This document shows, piece by piece, positions 17,240 through 26,067 of a stretch of DNA of 64,000 nucleotides. The notes under the pieces are model-generated. The model worked only from the letters and a program-made list of their open reading frames with translations. It was not told the DNA's origin and did no database searches. This stretch comes from UBA5216 sp043743335 (GTDB lineage: Bacteria > Pseudomonadota > Gammaproteobacteria > Burkholderiales > SG8-41): positions 6,360-70,359 of the forward strand of contig JAYTWR010000171.1 of assembly GCA_043743335.1 (NCBI GenBank), written 5' to 3'. How positions within the stretch are numbered: position 1 is the first letter of the stretch; every line of letters starts with the position of its first letter. The translations under genes and the position numbers were made by a program.

Positions 17240-17820
17240 TAACCGCCCAGCATCGCCTTTTTCAGCGAGGCTTCGGCGGGCTTGTCGCCCAACCACACGC
17301 GCAGCAGCGCGCTGTATAACTCCGCACCGGCAACAACGCCTTTCGCGTCGCCGTTCACTGTGACGCGCGTGCCCGTGCCCGGCACGTAGTCAAGCAAAAT
17401 CACGTCGCCGCTTTTGACGCTGGGCAACTTTTTGAAAATGCCTTCAAACTCGCGCGCTGGCGCGTCGATCTTGGCCAGTTGCTCCGGCGTGTGATTGGCT
17501 TTCAAGCCGTCATTCAGCGCCGAGAACAATTGATCGGGCGTGATCTCGCGCAACAGGTGCAGCGCCACGCGCTTGGCCCCCGCGTCGCTCAAAATCGCAT
17601 CGGGCGCGCCGCGCTTTTGTTGCAGGTAGAGCGCGCTAACGTAGACCTTGAACACCACGCGCGTGCGCACGCCAGCACCGTTGAGCACCAACTCAGGCCC
17701 GGCATCGCCCATGCGGATTTTGTCCGCGACTTGCACGCCTTCGATTTCTGCCGCCGCAACCCAACCAGCCGTCGCACAGAAAATCATTGTAACTAATTGT
17801 TTTATAAGTGTTTTTTTCAT
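17239..17820 (-). CDS. Chalcone isomerase-like periplasmic protein 1
   Basis: 193 residues with a signal peptide (MKKTLIKQLVTMIFCATAGWVAAA). The mature part begins EIEGVQVADKIRMG and contains LVLNGAGVRTRVVFKVYVSALYL, characteristic of the bacterial chalcone-isomerase-like family, a fold that in bacteria is usually not linked to flavonoids. It is 36% or more alike by eye to the neighbouring paralogue. The first codons contain a copy of the AT-rich repeat in reverse orientation. Ten bases separate it from the upstream paralogue, so they are one operon. Function unknown; export and fatty-acid-binding folds in this family suggest a lipid-related role. Confidence 0.82.
   Translation of the reverse strand: MKKTLIKQLVTMIFCATAGWVAAAEIEGVQVADKIRMGDAGPELVLNGAGVRTRVVFKVYVSALYLQQKRGAPDAILSDAGAKRVALHLLREITPDQLFSALNDGLKANHTPEQLAKIDAPAREFEGIFKKLPSVKSGDVILLDYVPGTGTRVTVNGDAKGVVAGAELYSALLRVWLGDKPAEASLKKAMLGG
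17789..17807 (+). repeat. Dispersed AT-rich repeat, copy 2 (variant)
   Basis: GTAACTAATTGTTTTATAA. It lies inside codons 5-11 of the minus-strand chalcone-isomerase-like gene, encoding part of its signal peptide. Confidence 0.55.
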
Positions 17821-17830
17821 TGTCGCCTCA

Positions 17831-18457
17831 TCAAAATAATCTCACACTACCGTCACCACCGAGCATGGCATCACGCAGGCGGCCATCGACGGGCTTGTCA
17901 CCGATCCAGATGCGCAGCAGGGCGCGGAAAAAATCCTCGCCCTTGAGCGCGAGTTTTTCTTCGCCGTTGATGTGAATGTGCGTGCCGCTCGCGGGCAGAT
18001 AGCTCAACGTCACCACAGCGCCTTTTTTCAGCGCGCCGACCTTGAGCATCATTTCGTTGAGCTGGCGCAGACGCGCTTCGATTAAGGCCATTTCCAGCGG
18101 AATATGGTTTGCGTCCAACGAGCTGTTGAGCGACGCCACCAACTCACGCGCTGTGATTTCATCGACCAACATGAACATCGACACGCGCTTGGCACCAGGG
18201 TCTTTGAGTATCGCCTCGGCGCTGGCTTTTTTTTCAGTCAGATAGAGTGCGCCGACATAGAGCTTTACAAACCCGAGTTTGCTGCGCACGCCCGCGCCGT
18301 TGAGTATCAACGGCGGGCCGTTGGGCTGCGTCACGCGATCGTCGACCCGCACGCCTTCGATATCGGCGGCGTGCACGAATGACACCGGCAGCGTTGCCAC
18401 TACCGCCAACACTACCGCCAACAGCCCTGTCAATACGCTGATTCGCTTGTGTGCCAT
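17831..18457 (-). CDS. Chalcone isomerase-like periplasmic protein 2
   Basis: 208 residues, signal peptide (LTGLLAVVLAVVATLPVSFVHA) followed by DIEGVRVDDRV and LILNGAGVRSKLGFVKLYVGALYLTEKKA, the same family pattern as its neighbour. The C-terminal RALLRIWIGDKPVDGRLRDAMLGG matches the end of the partner (ALLRVWLGDKPAEASLKKAMLGG), so the pair arose by duplication. First gene of the two-gene unit. It lies just downstream of a thiolase gene on the same strand (24 bp), possibly in the same transcript as the fatty-acid genes. Molecular role unknown. Confidence 0.82.
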   Translation of the reverse strand: MAHKRISVLTGLLAVVLAVVATLPVSFVHAADIEGVRVDDRVTQPNGPPLILNGAGVRSKLGFVKLYVGALYLTEKKASAEAILKDPGAKRVSMFMLVDEITARELVASLNSSLDANHIPLEMALIEARLRQLNEMMLKVGALKKGAVVTLSYLPASGTHIHINGEEKLALKGEDFFRALLRIWIGDKPVDGRLRDAMLGGDGSVRLF

Positions 18458-18481
18458 TGGCCCCTCCCGCCCGCTATACTG

Positions 18482-19681
18482 CTACAACGCCTCGAACAAT
18501 CCGGCGGCACCCATGCCGGTGCCTATGCACATGGTCACCATGCCGTATTTCTTTTTGCTGCGCTTGAGCCCGTGCATCAGGGTCGCCACGCGTATCGCGC
18601 CAGTCGCCCCCAGCGGGTGCCCCAAGGCGATGGCACCGCCCAGCGGATTGACCTTGGCGGGATCAAGCCCCAGTTCCTTGATGACCGCCAGTGACTGCGC
18701 GGCAAATGCTTCGTTGAGCTCAATCCAGTCGAGCGCATCCTGCGTCAGCCCCGCCTGCTTGAGCACTTTGGGTATGGCCTTGATCGGGCCGATGCCCATC
18801 ACATCCGGCGGCACGCCGGCGACTGCGTAACCGAGAAAACGCCCCATGGGCGTTGCATTAAAGCGTTTCATGGCGGCTTCGCTCATCAGCACCACCGCAC
18901 CGGCGCCATCCGACATTTGCGAGCTATTACCCGCTGTCACGCTGCCCTTGGTCGAAAACGCCGGACGCAAACGCGCGAGGCCTTCGGGCGAGGTATCGCG
19001 ACGTGGGCCTTCGTCGGCAGTGGCCTCGCGCGACTTGACCTTGATCTCGCGCGTGGCCAAGTCGGGCAAACGGTCGTTGATGGTGTACGGCGTCATCTCG
19101 TCCTTGAAGTCGCCGTTTTCCTGCGCACGCAGGGCACGGCGGTGACTTTCGGCGGCGAACATGTCCTGCTGCTCACGACTGACCTTCCATTGCTCTGCCA
19201 CGCGTTCGGCCGTGATGCCCATGCCGTAGGCAATGCCCACGTTTTCGTCTTTCTCGAATATCGCCGGGCTAAACGACGGCTTGTTGCCGCCCATCGGCAC
19301 CATGCTCATGCTCTCGGTGCCAGCGGCAATCATCACATCGGCCTCACCCAAACGGATGCGATCCGCCGCCAGTGCCACGGCCTGCACGCCGGATGAGCAA
19401 AAGCGATTAATCGTCAGTCCCGAAACGGTATCAGGAAACCCCGCCAGTAACAGACCGATGCGCGCCACGTTCATGCCTTGCTCGCCCTCCGGCATGGCAC
19501 AGCCGACAATCACGTCGTCAATGGTGGTGAGATCCATGCCGGGGCAACACGCCACGGCGGCTTTCAGCACGTGCGCCAGCAAATCATCGGGACGCACATT
19601 TTTCAACATGCCGCGCGGCGCTTTGCCCACCGGCGTGCGGGTGGCGGAAACGATGTAGGCGTCTTGCACTTGTTTGGACAT
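18482..19681 (-). CDS. Acetyl-CoA C-acyltransferase (thiolase, FadA-like)
   Basis: 399 residues. The nucleophilic Cys is in NRFCSSGVQAV, the catalytic His in GGAIALGHPLGATGA, and the second Cys in MCIGTGMGAAGL, all of the degradative thiolase type. It cleaves 3-ketoacyl-CoA with CoA to give acetyl-CoA and a shortened acyl-CoA. It lies 121 bp downstream of the FadN-like bifunctional gene on the same strand, the usual beta-oxidation pair. No targeting signal. The pair is separated by the tandem heptamer repeat. Confidence 0.95.
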   Translation of the reverse strand: MSKQVQDAYIVSATRTPVGKAPRGMLKNVRPDDLLAHVLKAAVACCPGMDLTTIDDVIVGCAMPEGEQGMNVARIGLLLAGFPDTVSGLTINRFCSSGVQAVALAADRIRLGEADVMIAAGTESMSMVPMGGNKPSFSPAIFEKDENVGIAYGMGITAERVAEQWKVSREQQDMFAAESHRRALRAQENGDFKDEMTPYTINDRLPDLATREIKVKSREATADEGPRRDTSPEGLARLRPAFSTKGSVTAGNSSQMSDGAGAVVLMSEAAMKRFNATPMGRFLGYAVAGVPPDVMGIGPIKAIPKVLKQAGLTQDALDWIELNEAFAAQSLAVIKELGLDPAKVNPLGGAIALGHPLGATGAIRVATLMHGLKRSKKKYGMVTMCIGTGMGAAGLFEAL

Positions 19682-19749
19682 GACTGTCTCCTGTTTCGTT
19701 CAGAATCGAAGATGAGCCAACCTGCAATGACACTCAATCCTCAATCCCA

Positions 19750-19813
19750 ATTCCTAATTCCTAATTCCTAATTCCTAATTCCTAATTCCTAATTCCTAAT
19801 TCCTAATTCCTAA
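19750..19813. repeat. Tandem heptamer ATTCCTA, nine copies
   Basis: Nine perfect units of ATTCCTA run from 19750 to 19812. The array overlaps the 3' end of the FadN-like gene: its last two codons and stop (RN, TAG) are inside the repeat. Copy number is likely variable through slippage; added units could change the C-terminus only slightly because stops occur in the array. Confidence 0.95.
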
Positions 19814-22292
19814 GCGGCTTGCCCGTCTTGAGCATATGCTCAATCCGCGCCTGGGTTTTTTCCGTCGCCAGCAGTTCCATAAAATGCTGGCGTTCGAGAT
19901 CGAGATACCATTGCTCATCGACCAGACTGCCGGCTTCGATGTCACCGCCGCAAATCACGGTGGCAACTTTTTGCCCGATCAAATAATCGTGTGCGGAAAT
20001 CTGATGACCCGCGAGCATGTTTTCAAGCACGCTGCGTATGGTCGCGATTTGGCTGCGTCCCGCTGCGGGAATAGCGGTTTGCCGCAGCGGCGGACGGTAA
20101 CCCGCCGCCATCGCACGCACTTCGGCTTTGGCGATTTCCAGCAATTCAAAACGGTTCATCACCACGCGATCTGTCGCGCGCAAGTAACCGATGTCGCGCG
20201 CGTGTTCGGCGCTGCGCCCGATTTCGGCCATCGCCATGGCACGGAAATATTTCTGGATGAACGCCGAGGTATCGCCACCTTTGGCATCCGCCACCGCGCG
20301 CATGGCGAACTCTTTGCAGCCGCCGCCCGCGGGCAATAGGCCCACGCCGACCTCGACGAGGCCGATGTAGCTTTCATGTGTGGCCACCGCGCGGTCGCAG
20401 TGCATCACAAACTCACAACCGCCGCCCAGCGCCAAGCCATCTACAGCCGCGACGGTGGGAATCATCGAATACTTCAGCGCCTGCGTGGTGATCTGAAACT
20501 GTTCCACCAAGTGCTCGACCTCGGCGAGCTTGCCGGCCATGAGTTGATCCGCGACACCCATTTGCCGCGCTGCTTTGAGCGCCAGCGACTCAGCCTCTTT
20601 CTTGAAGGATTTCAATAGCTTGCCGAAACCGGAGGGCTTGGTAGACGGCTTTGCGCCGCCGGCCGCCGTCTTTTTCAGATTGGCACCCACCGAAAACGGC
20701 GGCTCGGTCTGCCACACCACCAAGCCTTGAAATTTTTCTTCAGCGACGGCTATCGCCTGTTGCACGCCGTCGAGCACATCGTCGCCGATGGCATGCATGC
20801 GGCTTTTGAAACTGACAATCGCAATGTCGTCGCCGGTATGCCAGCAGCGCACGCCATCAGTTTCAAAAATCGTCTCGCCGTATTGGCGCGCCTCGCCCAA
20901 CAGCTTGTCAGGGAACGGTTGGCGTTGATAGACAGGCAAGGTGGAGCGCGATTGGTAGTTGTTCGCCAGCGGCGCGAACGAACCCTGTGGCGTGTGCACG
21001 CCGGTGCGTGTGGCGTCTGTGGCCCATGCCGCTAGCGGCGTATTGGCCATAGCCTTGCCTGCTGCGATATCTTCAGCGATCCATTTTGCCACCGCTTGCC
21101 AACCCGCCGACTGCCAAATTTCAAACGGCCCGGTGTCCCAACCAAAGCCCCAACGAATGGCGAAATCGAGGTCGCGCGCGTTGTTGGCGATATCACCCAA
21201 ATGCGCGGCGCAATAATGAAACGAGTCGCGAAAGATGGCCCACAAAAACTGCGCTTGCGGATGGCTCGACACATGCAATTGCGCGAAGCGCTCCGCAACA
21301 TTTTTATTCTTGAGGATTTCGACCACGCCCTCGTCGGCTTTTCCGTCCGAGACACGGTAATTATTCTCTTTTAAATCAATGACTTGTATATCTTTACCGA
21401 CTTTTTGATAAACGCCGCGTTTGGTCTTTTGACCCAGCGCGCCTTGGTCGATCAAACCCTTGAGCCACGCTGGCACAGCATAGTATTGATGCCACGGGTC
21501 ATTGGGCAGCGCGTCTTTCATGGTGTTGACGACATGCGCAAAGGTGTCCAGCCCCACCACATCTGCCGTGCGCAACGTTGCGCTTTTCGGCCGACCAATC
21601 AGCGCGCCGGTTAGCGCATCCACGGTATCAAAGCCAATGCCCAAACGCTCGGCGTGATAAATCGTCGCCAACATGGAAAACACGCCGACACGATTGGCGA
21701 TGAAATTCGGCGTGTCTTTCGCGCGAATGACACCTTTGCCGAGCGTGGTCACGAGAAATTTTTCGAGGTCGTCAAGGATGTGCGCTTCGGTTTCCTTGCA
21801 CGCGATCAACTCCACCAGATGCATATAGCGCGGCGGGTTGAAAAAATGCACACCGCAAAAACGGTGCCGCAATTCGGCGGGAAACGCGCTGGCCAACTGG
21901 TTGATCGACAGGCCCGAGGTGTTGCTCGCAAAAATGGTGTGTTCGCCCAGATGCGGTGCGACCTTTTTGTAGAGATCAGATTTCCAATCCATACGCTCGG
22001 AAATCGCCTCAATCACAATGTCGCAGTCTTTCAGCAACTCAAGATGCTGAGCGTAATTCGCCGGGCGGATAAAACCTGCGCGCGCGGGCGTGCCCAGCGG
22101 ACTGGGTTCGAGCTTGCGCAGATTGTCCACGGCTTTCAGCACATTGCCGTTCGGGTCGCCTTCTTTCGCGGGCAGCTCGAACAGGATCGCTTCGACATTG
22201 GCATTGACCAAGTGCGCGGCGATTTGCGCGCCCATAACGCCGGCACCGAGAACGGCGACTTTGCGGACAATAAAAGGGGAGACAGCAGACAT
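19803..22292 (-). CDS. 3-hydroxyacyl-CoA dehydrogenase/enoyl-CoA hydratase, FadN-like
   Basis: About 829 residues in the order dehydrogenase then hydratase, the reverse of E. coli FadB and like Bacillus FadN. The NAD fold is VAVLGAGVMGAQIAAHLV near residue 15; dehydrogenase marks are GVHFFNPPRYMHLVELI and GFGWDTGPFEIW. The crotonase part starts near FVVWQTEPPFSVGAN (my reading of the region after residue 530) and contains DGLALGGGCEFVMHCDR. It has a 60-residue charged insert between the two halves of the crotonase core. ATG 22292 is chosen because GGGAG lies 5 nt upstream. It catalyses hydration and oxidation in beta-oxidation, with the thiolase downstream. Confidence 0.93.
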   Translation of the reverse strand: MSAVSPFIVRKVAVLGAGVMGAQIAAHLVNANVEAILFELPAKEGDPNGNVLKAVDNLRKLEPSPLGTPARAGFIRPANYAQHLELLKDCDIVIEAISERMDWKSDLYKKVAPHLGEHTIFASNTSGLSINQLASAFPAELRHRFCGVHFFNPPRYMHLVELIACKETEAHILDDLEKFLVTTLGKGVIRAKDTPNFIANRVGVFSMLATIYHAERLGIGFDTVDALTGALIGRPKSATLRTADVVGLDTFAHVVNTMKDALPNDPWHQYYAVPAWLKGLIDQGALGQKTKRGVYQKVGKDIQVIDLKENNYRVSDGKADEGVVEILKNKNVAERFAQLHVSSHPQAQFLWAIFRDSFHYCAAHLGDIANNARDLDFAIRWGFGWDTGPFEIWQSAGWQAVAKWIAEDIAAGKAMANTPLAAWATDATRTGVHTPQGSFAPLANNYQSRSTLPVYQRQPFPDKLLGEARQYGETIFETDGVRCWHTGDDIAIVSFKSRMHAIGDDVLDGVQQAIAVAEEKFQGLVVWQTEPPFSVGANLKKTAAGGAKPSTKPSGFGKLLKSFKKEAESLALKAARQMGVADQLMAGKLAEVEHLVEQFQITTQALKYSMIPTVAAVDGLALGGGCEFVMHCDRAVATHESYIGLVEVGVGLLPAGGGCKEFAMRAVADAKGGDTSAFIQKYFRAMAMAEIGRSAEHARDIGYLRATDRVVMNRFELLEIAKAEVRAMAAGYRPPLRQTAIPAAGRSQIATIRSVLENMLAGHQISAHDYLIGQKVATVICGGDIEAGSLVDEQWYLDLERQHFMELLATEKTQARIEHMLKTGKPLRN

Positions 22293-22364
22293 AAATACTC
22301 CCAACGAAGACGGATAATAATTCTAGCACCGGGCAGTCACACTGCGTAGCGCAATGCCTAGGCG

Positions 22365-22403
22365 AAAAAAAACCGGGCTCAGCCTGTCAACAGGCCGGCC
22401 CGG
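22365..22403 (-). terminator. Rho-independent terminator of the FadL-like gene
   Basis: Read on the minus strand, CCGGGC pairs with GCCCGG around an inner CCTG/CAGG stem and is followed by eight T residues. It stands 15 bp after the stop of the outer-membrane gene. Confidence 0.85.
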
Positions 22404-22417
22404 CACCGAGCGTGCAA

Positions 22418-23692
22418 TTAAAACGAGTGCGAATACTGCAGCGACAGGATATCCGCCTTATTCTTAAATGTGCCTATCAAACACCCTGCCGGCACGCACG
22501 ACGTTCCTGCTGCGGGAACGACCACAGACGCATTGCGCACGAATTCGTGTGCATAGCCGACTTCCAGCGTACCTTGCTTCGACGGTTTGTACTGCACGCC
22601 AAATGCAAGCCATGTACGATCCTGATCCGGCAGCCGCGGCGTACGGGTCGCATCTTGCGTCGGCGTTTTATCCAGCGCCAAACCGAAACGCAACTTGGTT
22701 TGCGGGTTCAGACGATAGTTCGCCCCCAAACCAAAGCGCCATGTGTTTTCCCAAAGGAACGGAAGCGTCGTCAAGGTAGACCCGGCAATGTTTCCGGGAA
22801 CAATGGTATTGGTCGTGCGGATCACCGCTAATTGCTGGACTGAATTCCATCCGGTGCGGGTTACATCCGCCATCACATCCACATTTGATGTGGCCTGATG
22901 CAAAATACTCAGCGAGGCAGTTTCGGGCACCTTCAAATCAGCATTCACACCACCATTCGCGACTGCGCCCGCACTGAATATGGCAGTACCGTCAAGCTTG
23001 TACTTGATTGACGAACGATACTGCAAGCCAATACGCGTAGCATTAGACGGCTGAAATGTCGCACCAGCGTTGAAACCATAGCTGTTATCGTCAGCTTTTA
23101 GCGTCAAAATGTTGGTACCTGCAGCGTTAGCCGCAGCAGAAAGCTCGGCATTGATACGCTGATAACTTGCGCCCACGCCTATGGAGAACATATTGTTCAC
23201 CTTATAGGCAATGGACGGATTGATATTGATGGTCTTGATATCAGATTTCAATGCCGTTACCTGGCCGCGCCACGCCGGATCGTATTCCGTCTTTAAACCG
23301 AACGGCGCGTTCAGCGCCAACCCCACGCGCCACTGCGGCCCCAAATCCATCACAAAAAACCCGTTGGGAACAAAAGCGAGGCTGCCACCGTCGCCGCCGT
23401 TACCCGCCCCCGGCACACCAAATACCGGCCCGGTAGAACCGCCGTCAGTGAATTTGAATGAAGGCAGAATAACGTGTAATGCGCCCGTCAAGTGCTTACC
23501 CACCGGCAACGCGGTCATTCCTGCCGGATTGGAGTAGGCAACGCTGGCATCATCCGCCACCGCTGCACCACCCGCGAAGGCGTTGCCCGTGCCGCTGCCG
23601 CTTTGCGTGCCGATGGCAAAACCTGCCGCCCCTGCCGTTGTTGATGTCAGTAAGGCTGCCGATACCGATAACGCTATGATTTTACGGAACAT
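22418..23692 (-). CDS. OmpP1/FadL-family outer-membrane fatty acid porin
   Basis: 424 residues with a signal peptide (IALSVSAALLTSTTAGAA) and the FadL hallmark GFAIGTQSGSGTGNAFAGGA then ASVAYSNPAGMTALP. The N-terminus of mature FadL forms the plug, the rest a 14-strand barrel; the end, LQSYSHSF-like (LSLQYSHSF), has the aromatic last residue. It lets long-chain fatty acids or other hydrophobic compounds cross the outer membrane. A strong AGGAGG site stands before the ATG. Upstream is the thioesterase gene, downstream the terminator, then the beta-oxidation pair. It may be transcribed alone. Confidence 0.93.
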   Translation of the reverse strand: MFRKIIALSVSAALLTSTTAGAAGFAIGTQSGSGTGNAFAGGAAVADDASVAYSNPAGMTALPVGKHLTGALHVILPSFKFTDGGSTGPVFGVPGAGNGGDGGSLAFVPNGFFVMDLGPQWRVGLALNAPFGLKTEYDPAWRGQVTALKSDIKTININPSIAYKVNNMFSIGVGASYQRINAELSAAANAAGTNILTLKADDNSYGFNAGATFQPSNATRIGLQYRSSIKYKLDGTAIFSAGAVANGGVNADLKVPETASLSILHQATSNVDVMADVTRTGWNSVQQLAVIRTTNTIVPGNIAGSTLTTLPFLWENTWRFGLGANYRLNPQTKLRFGLALDKTPTQDATRTPRLPDQDRTWLAFGVQYKPSKQGTLEVGYAHEFVRNASVVVPAAGTSCVPAGCLIGTFKNKADILSLQYSHSF

Positions 23693-23785
23693 TTTTACTC
23701 CTCCTTAATTTCCAACAATTTATCACGGGATCAAGCAGCCGCTCAAAGACTTTATTTTTATTGTCGATTAATTGTATGCCACAAC

Positions 23786-24196
23786 TTAGGTACGTGGCGC
23801 ACTTACAACACGCGGCTGGCGCTTGTCGTCCACCGCGACGTAGGTCAGCGTCGCCTCTGTAACCTTTACACACATTTCCTTCTCGGGCCGCCGCTGGGAA
23901 TACACCGCCACGTCTACGGTGATCGAGGTGCGCCCCACCTTCACTACTTCGGCATAAAAACTCACCACGTCGCCCACAAATACCGGCTGGCGAAACACAA
24001 AAGAGTTCACCGCGATAGTCGCCACCCTTCCCTGCGCCAAACGCACCGCCGGAATGCTACCCGCCAAGTCCACCTGCGACATGATCCACCCGCCGAAAAT
24101 ATCGCCGGTGTGGTTGGCATCTGCCGGCATGGGCACCACACGCAACGTGGGTTCTTTGCCTTGGGGCAAAGTAACGGATTCGTCGCGCTCAAGCAT
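23786..24196 (-). CDS. Acyl-CoA thioesterase, hotdog fold (YciA-like)
   Basis: About 136 residues. MPADANHTGDIFGGWIMSQVDLAG is the signature of the YciA/BFIT-type acyl-CoA thioesterases, with the catalytic Asp in the DLAG helix. VATIAVNSFVFRQPVFVGD and RPEKEMCVKVTEATLTYVAV follow as usual. It hydrolyses acyl-CoA to free acid and CoA, perhaps balancing CoA in the fatty-acid block. ATG 24196 or 24214 may be used; the latter overlaps the ligase stop. Both imply coupling with the upstream acyl-CoA ligase. Confidence 0.88.
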   Translation of the reverse strand: MLERDESVTLPQGKEPTLRVVPMPADANHTGDIFGGWIMSQVDLAGSIPAVRLAQGRVATIAVNSFVFRQPVFVGDVVSFYAEVVKVGRTSITVDVAVYSQRRPEKEMCVKVTEATLTYVAVDDKRQPRVVSAPRT

Positions 24197-24200
24197 GGGG

Positions 24201-26027
24201 TTAATGCCCCGCATACATTTGATCGATTTCGGCGTTGAATTTTTCCATCACCTTGGGCCGCTTGAGCTTGAGCGTGGGCGTCAACAAGCCGTTTTCGACA
24301 CTCCACGGCTCCAGCGTCACCGTAGCCCGGCGCACTTGGGCGTAACCCGGAAACGCCTTGAGCTGTGCGCCGACGCGCCGGGTGATTTCTTTCTCGACAT
24401 CCTTCGAGCGCACGATGGCGGGATCATCGGCCTTCCAGCCTTTTTCTGTCGCGAGTTTTTGCCAATGCGTGGCATTCAACACAGTGATCACGCTCAAGTA
24501 CGGCTTGGCTTCACCCAGTAACATGATTTGCTCGAACAAGGGATCACGCAAGATTGCGTTTTCCATATCCACCGGCGGCAGCTTCTCGCCGTTCGACAGC
24601 ACAATGATTTCCTTGATGCGCCCGGTGATGAACACATGGCCCTTTTCATCGATGCGCCCGGTGTCGCCGGAATTCAGCCAACCGTCGGCCTGGATCATCG
24701 CTTTGGTGGCCGCCTCGTTGTTCCAGTAACCCATCATGATATTGGGGCCTTTGATCAGCAACGCGTTGTTATCGCCGATTTTTACCTGTACGCCCGCCAC
24801 CGTTGTGCCCACGCTCGCCGGCAGGTTGTCGTCCGGCCCGTTGGCACAGGCAATCGGGCTGGTTTCGGTCAGTCCATAGCCTTGTAACACCGGCAAACCC
24901 AAGCCGATAAACACCTTCGAAATCTCCGGCGGCAGCGCGGCCCCACCTGACATCGCAACACGCATGCGTCCACCCAAGCGCGCCAGCACTTTGCTCGCCA
25001 CCAGCGCGTTCAACACCGGCCACAACAGAAACGAAGCTTGCCACGGCCCGCGCCCCTGCGCGTGTTCAAAGCGCGCATATCCGACATCCACCGCTGTCAT
25101 AAACAGTTTTTTCTTCAGCGGCGAACCTTCATCGAGCTTCGCGCGGATGGCGCCCCAGATGCGCTCGTAAATGCGCGGCACGGAAATCAACATGGTCGGA
25201 CGTATGGTCTGCAAATCCTCACCCAACTGCGGAATGCCGCGCGAATACGACACCGTCGCACCGCACATGATCGTCAAGTAATAGCCGCAGGTGCGCTCAA
25301 AGGTGTGCGACAGCGGCAGAAACGACAAAAAGGAATCAGTCGATTGCACTGTCAGCCGCTGCAGGCCCGCGTAGGCGTTGCTCAGAATATTCAGGTGCGA
25401 CAGCATCACACCCTTGGGCCGCCCGGTGGTGCCCGAGGTATAGACAATGGTGGCCAATTCGCCCGCGTTGCGCGATACGTGTTTGGTTTCGCTGCCCGCC
25501 GGTGAGCCATCTACGGACAACCAATGGGCGATATCCGTCACACGCGCATCCGGCGCGCCCGCGTCAGCGCCCAGCGGCTCCACCGTCAGGATGCGCGTGA
25601 GGCCGCCCAACTGCCCGCGCACCTCGTCAAACGTGCGCCATTGCTCGGTGGTGCCGAACAACAGCACTTTGCAGCCAGAGTCGTTGAGGATGTAGGCCAC
25701 GTTGTCCGGCCGGTCTTGCGTATACAAAGGCACTACCACCAGCCCCAAGCCCAGAGCCGCCTGATCGAAAATCACCCATTCCGGCGAATTGCGCAGCATT
25801 ACCGCCACACGGTCGCCGGCTTTTAATCCGTCTTTTTCCAGCGCCGCCTGCCAGCGCGCCACTTGGTGATTGATCTGCGCCCAAGTGTACTCGCGCCAAT
25901 TGGCATGCTGCGCGTTGTAATCGCGGTAGGCCACAGCGTCCGGCGTGCGCTTGACACGTTCGCGCAGCAAACCATCCAGCGTGCCTGCGGTTTCGGGGGA
26001 AATGACGTGATCCATGGCTTGAGACAT
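24201..26027 (-). CDS. Long-chain acyl-CoA synthetase (AMP-forming)
   Basis: About 608 residues. The P-loop TIVYTSGTTGRPKGVMLSH and the motif LQGYGLTETSP identify the adenylate-forming family; NSGDTGRIDEKGHVFITGRIKEIIVLSNGEKLPP is the hinge region of FadD15-type enzymes. It activates fatty acids to acyl-CoA. ATG 26027 is preceded by GAGGAGG at the correct distance, so the extra 30 residues of the longer frame are not used. It is followed by the thioesterase with overlap and lies in the fatty-acid oxidation block. Confidence 0.93.
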   Translation of the reverse strand: MSQAMDHVISPETAGTLDGLLRERVKRTPDAVAYRDYNAQHANWREYTWAQINHQVARWQAALEKDGLKAGDRVAVMLRNSPEWVIFDQAALGLGLVVVPLYTQDRPDNVAYILNDSGCKVLLFGTTEQWRTFDEVRGQLGGLTRILTVEPLGADAGAPDARVTDIAHWLSVDGSPAGSETKHVSRNAGELATIVYTSGTTGRPKGVMLSHLNILSNAYAGLQRLTVQSTDSFLSFLPLSHTFERTCGYYLTIMCGATVSYSRGIPQLGEDLQTIRPTMLISVPRIYERIWGAIRAKLDEGSPLKKKLFMTAVDVGYARFEHAQGRGPWQASFLLWPVLNALVASKVLARLGGRMRVAMSGGAALPPEISKVFIGLGLPVLQGYGLTETSPIACANGPDDNLPASVGTTVAGVQVKIGDNNALLIKGPNIMMGYWNNEAATKAMIQADGWLNSGDTGRIDEKGHVFITGRIKEIIVLSNGEKLPPVDMENAILRDPLFEQIMLLGEAKPYLSVITVLNATHWQKLATEKGWKADDPAIVRSKDVEKEITRRVGAQLKAFPGYAQVRRATVTLEPWSVENGLLTPTLKLKRPKVMEKFNAEIDQMYAGH

Positions 26028-26067
26028 GACGCTCCTCCTCTTCGTTAGCCCTAGTACTTTGCGTTTT

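Noticed and set aside
19750..19813. Heptamer array as a CRISPR or phage attachment site
   Set aside because: Units are 7 bp without spacers, so it is a simple tandem repeat.
22365..22403. Riboswitch or attenuator near the FadL gene
   Set aside because: The hairpin with T-run lies after the stop and is best explained as a terminator; no leader-type conserved structure was seen.
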